From DASZZY01 sp036260395 (GTDB lineage: Bacteria > Actinomycetota > UBA4738 > CALAEC01), in assembly GCA_036260395.1 (NCBI GenBank), contig DASZZY010000194.1, positions 1 through 11,077 on the forward strand: DNA of 11,077 nt, read 5' to 3'. Under the pieces are notes generated by a model. It saw only the letters and a list, made by a program, of their open reading frames with translations. It was not told the DNA's origin and did no database searches. This document shows positions 7,276 through 11,077 of the stretch, in pieces (the first letter of the stretch is position 1; each line of letters opens with the position of its first letter). A program made the position numbers and the translations under genes.

Positions 7276-7433
7276 TCACGCGGCGTGGGCGACCACCTTC
7301 CCGTCAACCCCGCCCGGCTGGATGAGGAACGTCTTTGCGATTGACGGCACCGGTCCAGCAGCCCGCGTGCCTCGGTGCCTCGGCCCATCGTCAGCGTGAG
7401 CGCCCGTCCTCGGAACGCCGGCGCGACGTCCGA
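7276..7433 (-). pseudogene. Remnant of a third galactose oxidase-like paralogue (C-terminal scrap)
   Basis: Two blocks on the minus strand translate to the end of the GAO family. Block A (7383-7433) reads SDVAPAFRGRALTLTMG, matching SKIAPIRRGRALTLTLG of GAO1. Block B (7276-7356) begins GPVPSIAK, continues to LIQP and KVVA, and ends in a TGA at the same place as the GAO1 and GAO2 stops. Only 26 bases separate the blocks where the intact genes have about 207, and the blocks are in different frames. An internal deletion of about 180 bases has therefore removed the segment carrying the C-terminal His ligand. No kelch region homologous to the intact genes could be traced confidently upstream of block A. 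This is a dead copy left by tandem duplication of the oxidase genes. Confidence 0.82.
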
Positions 7434-7532
7434 AGCCCAGGAGACGCTGGATCGGCTGACGGCTGTGCTCGCGGGCGCCCTTAGGCGTCGGCGGTCGCGA
7501 CCGCCCGGCTGAACGTCATCCCGGGCGATCGC

Positions 7533-7678
7533 TCAGCCATCGAGAGGATCGAACGACACCACCCCGCTCTCGGTGAGCACCTATCGGCTTCGGTCAGGAC
7601 CGGGACGTTCTGCAGCTGCCGCCCCAGATAGGTCACCGGGGGCACGACGTCCCAAGGGGTCTCGCCGAGTTTGAGGGT
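7533..7678 (-). pseudogene. Unidentified decayed coding sequence between the protease and the GAO remnant
   Basis: The minus strand has protein-like sequence without a start. One frame (7678 to about 7583) contains PWDVVPPVTYLGRQ and NVPVLTEAD; after a one- or two-base slip it appears to continue as VLTESGVVSFDPLDG to a TGA at 7533-7535. PWDVVPPV (7634-7657) closely resembles PWDVFPPV of the adjacent protease (residues 350-357), and LTESGVVSFDP weakly recalls LSEVVRWTP of the oxidases. Neither match is long enough to assign it. The rest of the 7254-7679 gap (7441-7532) shows nothing I can name. Confidence 0.3.
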
Positions 7679-7679
7679 T

Positions 7680-10600
7680 CTATCGGCTGAAGACCTGGAG
7701 CTCCGCGGCTCTCACCTCCGTGTCCCTCGCGGGCAGGCTTCCCGGCGGCGGGTTCGGGCTCCCGCTGCTCGGGGTCCGGCAGTCCGTGTGGTTCAACGGA
7801 TCGTCGTCCTGCTCCCCATGGTAGAGCGGGTTCCCGGTGCACTGGTTATCGATCACGACGAACCGCACGTGCGTCGCCCGGACCGAGGTCCCGAGCTGGA
7901 ACTCCCGGAGGATGATGTGGGGCGCACGCGGCCGCCAGCTCTCGCCGGGGAAGGCGTCGACGAACGTCCGCACCGGCGTGAAGTTCTCCGCGGCCGTGCA
8001 CGGGTTTGTCCCGCTCTTCGTGCAGACCTCGATGGAGAAGGACCGCACGGCCGTGAACCGGTTCTGGCTGCTCCCCAACAGGATGTTGGGGGGCACCAGC
8101 ATCGCGCTGGCCTGGATCCTGGTGATGGGGACCGCCCGGTCTCCCGCCAGGTCCACCACGACCTGCTTCCCGGCGATCGGGGAGCCGGTGCTCTCCCAGT
8201 TCGTTCCCTCGGTGTCGTCGATCAGCTGCTGATGCCTGGTCCCGTCGCCGGTGGCCACCGCTCCATTGGCGGCCGAGGCCCAGTTCGTCGCGAAGGGGAT
8301 CCTGAACGTCCCCGACTGCCCCGGCGGCAGCGTCAGTTGGAACCGGGTGTGCCCGTACCTCGGGGCGTTCGCCACGAAGTCGTAGGTGCCGGGCACGAAC
8401 GACGCGACCGCGTCGAGGTTGTTCGTCGCGGGGAACCCGGGTCGGGCCGCGGCCCCCGCATTCGTGGCCGGGTTGGTGTCTGCGATCGGCGAAACGCGTG
8501 CCTCGTAGTGACCGACGAAGATCCTGGCGTTCGTGATGGGGGCGCGAGTGCCGGGGTCCACGGCCTGGAACGTGACAGTCGCCTCCTCGTGGAGCGGAGA
8601 GGTGAAGTCCGGCTTCGGGTCCTCGTCGTTGCCGCCTGGCTGCCCGGTCTCCAGGATGGAGTCGCCGGTGCTGTTCGTCGAGAAGGCCGCCTGGCCCATC
8701 CCGCGGCGGGCGAAGGCCAGCCACAGCTCGCGCCGGTTCCGTCCCCCGAACCTCGCCATGTCGGCCGCCAGCATCGCATCGCGGGCGTCGAGCATCGTTG
8801 GAGCGGTGGGCATCAACAGGAACGCGTCGAAGACCAGCTGGATCCACCGGCGGTTCCCCGGGCACCGGTCGGCGGGCCGCCGGCCCTCGGCGCACTCCCG
8901 CTGCAGCCGCAGGTTCGACTCGGGGAACGACCGGTTGTACTTCTCGACCAGCAACTCCCGGATGTCGAAGTTCGTGGCCGTCCAGATCTCGCCGTCGGCG
9001 TGCACCTGGGGGCCGGTGATGTCGTACCCCATGTCGCTGAAGTTGAGCGGATTGACGTCCACGTTCTGGCCCGGCTGGGGCAGGCCCGCCGACGGCCAGT
9101 TCATGGCGAAGTTCCGGACCCCGGTCTCCTTGTCGGTGGTCACGTAGGCGCCGACCGCGTAGCGGTTCTCGTCGGCGACGGGGACGAAGCCGTACTCGTT
9201 GAGGATCTCCATGGCCATGAGGTCGGCGTGGCTCTCTCCCATCGCCCCCGCGTGGTGGCCGGCCCTGTTCGAGCCCTTGCCGATCATGCGGTTCTCGATC
9301 ATGTGGCCGTACTCGTGCGCGATGACGGCCATGTCGTAGTCGCCGTCGACGCAGGCCAGGTAGGCGGCCCCTCGGATCGGCTGCCACAGGTACATGTTGG
9401 TGATCGAGGGGATCCCGTCCGGGAGTGTGATCATGTTGGCGTTGTCCCGCCCCAGGTACCCCGGGAACCCGCCGGTCAGCCCTCCGGCCTGGACGTCGCC
9501 GAGGATCGGGTCGCGCTCGCCCTGTGGCCGCGTGCCGTAGTTGTGCTGCTGGCCATTCCAGCTCTGCTCCGTGAATCCGAGGTGGTACGACCAGTCGTGC
9601 ATGCGGTTGTGCATGACGAACAGGTTCGCCGTGGCCGCATCGATGTCGACCCGCTGGGAGGAGGCGAATGTCGCGGGGTTGCACGCCTCCTCGGCCCACT
9701 GGTTCGTCCACGGATAGATGTAGAGGCGACTGGGGGTGACCGGTCGGTATCCGGTGGGACCGGGCGTGAACGCGGTGGTCCACGCCTCGGCCGAGTGCGC
9801 GTTGTTACCCATCGTGGTGAAGCTCGGCTGGTTCACGGGCGGGAAGACGTCCCAGGGCACCCGCGAGGCCGGGTTCGCGACCTGGTCGTCACAGCCCGGC
9901 GGCAACGGCTGGCCGGTCGCGCCCCAGCACCAGATCTCCCGGATGTCGGTGCTCGGAACGATCCACCGCGAGCCCCCGAAGTCGAACTCCGGGGGGATCG
10001 GGTATGCCGGAAAGACCTTCCACGCCGGCGGCGGCGGCTCCGCCTGCTGGTGATCGACCAGGCTCTGCCGGAGCAGGACGGCTCCGGTTTCGGCGTCGAC
10101 GAAGTGGGCGTACGCCTCGGCGCGGCCATCGCGCACGTCGACGAACAGCGTGTGGAATGCGGGCCGGACGCCGTCGACTGGGGTGGGGACCGCCACGAGC
10201 CGCGCTCGCTGCGGCTGGAGCAAGCCGTCCACGCGGAACACCGTCCACCCCTGCTGTCGCTTCGGTGCAGCGACGCTCAGCGCGTTGGCGTCGCGCCCGA
10301 CGTCCGCCGCCGCCCTGCGCCAGGCATCGACCGGTGAAAGGCGGACGCTTCCCGTCACGGCCGTGTCACCGGTCAGCGAGGAGGAGACGTAGAAGACCTT
10401 GCCGCTGTCGATACCGACCGTGACCAGCCCGTCGTGGCCGGCGGGCAGGCCCCCGAAGGTCTGGCGGAACAGCACGGCGTGGGCCCGCTCGCCGAGGGAC
10501 GCGACGTTCGCCGGCGCCAGACTCGACAGTTCAGCGCCCGACAGACGGAAGAGGGTTCCGTTCTGTGAGAGGAACGACGACGCCGCCCGCACGGGATCGC

Positions 10601-10904
10601 GGGAGAGCCCCGTCGCCAGGTAACCCCCGTGGCGGATGAGCGACTGCGGCGTGCCGAACCGGCTCCACGACACGCGGGTCGCGCCGAGGGCATCCGCGGC
10701 GGCGACCTGCTCGGGCGACGGCGCCGCGGATCCTCGGCGGCCATCGACGTCAGGGAGGCCGTGCTCTCCGTCGAAGATCACGGGCTCGCTGGCCGGCCGG
10801 CGGGGAGCTGTCGCGGCGGGCGGGACGGCCAGCGCCAGCGCCAGGACAACGGCGATGGCGCCGAGCAGGAGACGGACGGGACGAGGGCGAGGCGAGCGGC
10901 TCAC
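7680..10904 (-). CDS. Secreted M36 (fungalysin-type) zinc metalloprotease with C-terminal F5/8 type C-like domain
   Basis: A 1074-residue preproprotein. The GTG at 10904 is chosen because AGGAGG lies six bases upstream and a clean signal peptide follows at once (RPVRLLLGAIAVVLALALAV, cleavage near ATA33); the frame is open to 11030, but that would run into the SRP RNA promoter. After an FTP/PepSY-like propeptide (about 60-270) comes the M36 catalytic domain (about 340-740). It has HEYGH (His530, catalytic Glu531, His534) and GESHAD, with Glu557 as third zinc ligand. Family segments HADGEIWTAT and PTMLDARDAMLAAD are also present. A beta-sandwich resembling a carboxypeptidase regulatory-like domain (about 770-885) precedes a discoidin/F5-8 type C-like end (about 890-1074, closing VRAAELQVF), usual in surface or glycan adhesion. 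It is expected to be exported, to remove its own propeptide and to degrade extracellular protein. It is separated from GAO2 by 510 bases and so may be regulated independently. Confidence 0.93.
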   Translation of the reverse strand: MSRSPRPRPVRLLLGAIAVVLALALAVPPAATAPRRPASEPVIFDGEHGLPDVDGRRGSAAPSPEQVAAADALGATRVSWSRFGTPQSLIRHGGYLATGLSRDPVRAASSFLSQNGTLFRLSGAELSSLAPANVASLGERAHAVLFRQTFGGLPAGHDGLVTVGIDSGKVFYVSSSLTGDTAVTGSVRLSPVDAWRRAAADVGRDANALSVAAPKRQQGWTVFRVDGLLQPQRARLVAVPTPVDGVRPAFHTLFVDVRDGRAEAYAHFVDAETGAVLLRQSLVDHQQAEPPPPAWKVFPAYPIPPEFDFGGSRWIVPSTDIREIWCWGATGQPLPPGCDDQVANPASRVPWDVFPPVNQPSFTTMGNNAHSAEAWTTAFTPGPTGYRPVTPSRLYIYPWTNQWAEEACNPATFASSQRVDIDAATANLFVMHNRMHDWSYHLGFTEQSWNGQQHNYGTRPQGERDPILGDVQAGGLTGGFPGYLGRDNANMITLPDGIPSITNMYLWQPIRGAAYLACVDGDYDMAVIAHEYGHMIENRMIGKGSNRAGHHAGAMGESHADLMAMEILNEYGFVPVADENRYAVGAYVTTDKETGVRNFAMNWPSAGLPQPGQNVDVNPLNFSDMGYDITGPQVHADGEIWTATNFDIRELLVEKYNRSFPESNLRLQRECAEGRRPADRCPGNRRWIQLVFDAFLLMPTAPTMLDARDAMLAADMARFGGRNRRELWLAFARRGMGQAAFSTNSTGDSILETGQPGGNDEDPKPDFTSPLHEEATVTFQAVDPGTRAPITNARIFVGHYEARVSPIADTNPATNAGAAARPGFPATNNLDAVASFVPGTYDFVANAPRYGHTRFQLTLPPGQSGTFRIPFATNWASAANGAVATGDGTRHQQLIDDTEGTNWESTGSPIAGKQVVVDLAGDRAVPITRIQASAMLVPPNILLGSSQNRFTAVRSFSIEVCTKSGTNPCTAAENFTPVRTFVDAFPGESWRPRAPHIILREFQLGTSVRATHVRFVVIDNQCTGNPLYHGEQDDDPLNHTDCRTPSSGSPNPPPGSLPARDTEVRAAELQVFSR

Positions 10905-10910
10905 GGGCGA

Positions 10911-10916
10911 CCTCCT
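10911..10916 (-). promoter_or_regulatory. Ribosome binding site AGGAGG of the M36 protease
   Basis: A perfect AGGAGG on the minus strand, six bases from the GTG at 10904. It fixes that start over upstream in-frame codons up to 11030. Confidence 0.75.
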
Positions 10917-11025
10917 CGACAGGGGCTCCGGTAAGGAAATTTCGCTTTCCCGTCCCCGGTTCCTGCCAGGTTTGCCCGAAAGTCCCCGGCCGGGCGCCCG
11001 GAGGGGGCCCGTCGGCACCGCCGTG

Positions 11026-11031
11026 TACACT
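11026..11031 (+). promoter_or_regulatory. Candidate -10 element for the SRP RNA
   Basis: TACACT on the plus strand, preceded by GTG, lies about ten bases before the recognisable SRP RNA sequence. I see no good -35 at the expected distance; the region around 11003-11008 is GGGGGC-like. The call rests on the -10 and the position alone. Confidence 0.4.
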
Positions 11032-11040
11032 GGGTCGCGG

Positions 11041-11077
11041 TGACCGTGCTAGGCGGGGAGCTAGCGGTGCCCTGTAC
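11041..11077 (+). ncRNA. ffs: Small SRP RNA (4.5S type), 5' part, cut by the window end
   Basis: The last 37 bases contain GTGCTAGGCGGGGA followed by TAGCGGTGCCCTGTAC. This is the characteristic 5' segment of bacterial small SRP RNA as I know it from actinobacteria, with one base unlike the usual GGGGAGGTAGC. The RNA, with the Ffh protein, targets nascent secretory and membrane proteins. The exact 5' end is uncertain by several bases, and the conserved GGAAGGAAGC-type loop lies beyond the window. Confidence 0.8.

Noticed and set aside
7671..10337. An 888-residue open frame on the plus strand opposite the M36 protease.
   Set aside because: It is the antisense shadow of a clearly real protease gene; the sequence is Val/Arg/Gly/Asp-rich without domain motifs.
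10990..11001. Twelve-base palindrome CCGGGCGCCCGG between the protease and the SRP RNA.
   Set aside because: Short, purely G/C and in very GC-rich DNA, so likely to arise by chance; there is no second copy or gene context to support an operator.
10905..11030. N-terminal extension of the protease to 11030.
   Set aside because: It would bury the signal peptide 42 residues inside the protein and overlap the SRP RNA promoter; the GTG at 10904 has a perfect AGGAGG.

Overview
The window is high-GC DNA with actinobacterial character: GTG and probably TTG-class starts, GC-rich third positions and strong AGGAGG-type ribosome sites. The partial small SRP RNA at the right edge is of the type I associate with Actinomycetota. 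No host-specific marker gene is present, so phylum is as far as I would go. Every protein gene lies on the minus strand; the only plus-strand gene I can support is the SRP RNA running off the right end.

Reading in the direction of transcription, from right to left, the order is as follows. A large secreted M36 (fungalysin-type) metalloprotease (7680-10904) is divergent from the SRP RNA. A 426-base stretch without an intact gene (7254-7679) holds decayed coding sequence, including the C-terminus of a third galactose-oxidase paralogue. A secreted galactose-oxidase-like kelch protein, here GAO2 (5295-7169), is followed by a large ATP-binding LuxR-family (LAL) regulator (2331-5189). Next comes a 73-residue small protein (1884-2105), overlapping by ATGA the start of a second secreted galactose-oxidase-like protein, GAO1 (37-1887).

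The centre of interest is the oxidase cluster. GAO1 keeps the set of residues that define copper radical oxidases: the Cys and Tyr that form the crosslinked cofactor, the axial Tyr, and two His ligands. Its close paralogue GAO2 has replaced Cys with Gly, the crosslink Tyr with Ala and the axial Tyr with Asn. It contains no cysteine at all and keeps only the two His, so it is predicted to be a secreted pseudo-oxidase. A third copy survives only as a C-terminal scrap immediately upstream of GAO2.

Upstream of each of the two intact oxidase units sits the same palindrome, TCGTGGA-CCCC-TCCACGA, identical over 18 bp with similar flanks. It lies 33 bases before the small gene that leads into GAO1 and 66 bases before GAO2. 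With a LuxR-type regulator encoded between the two units, the simplest inference is a shared operator and a locally controlled secreted-oxidase regulon. No binding or expression evidence is available from sequence alone.
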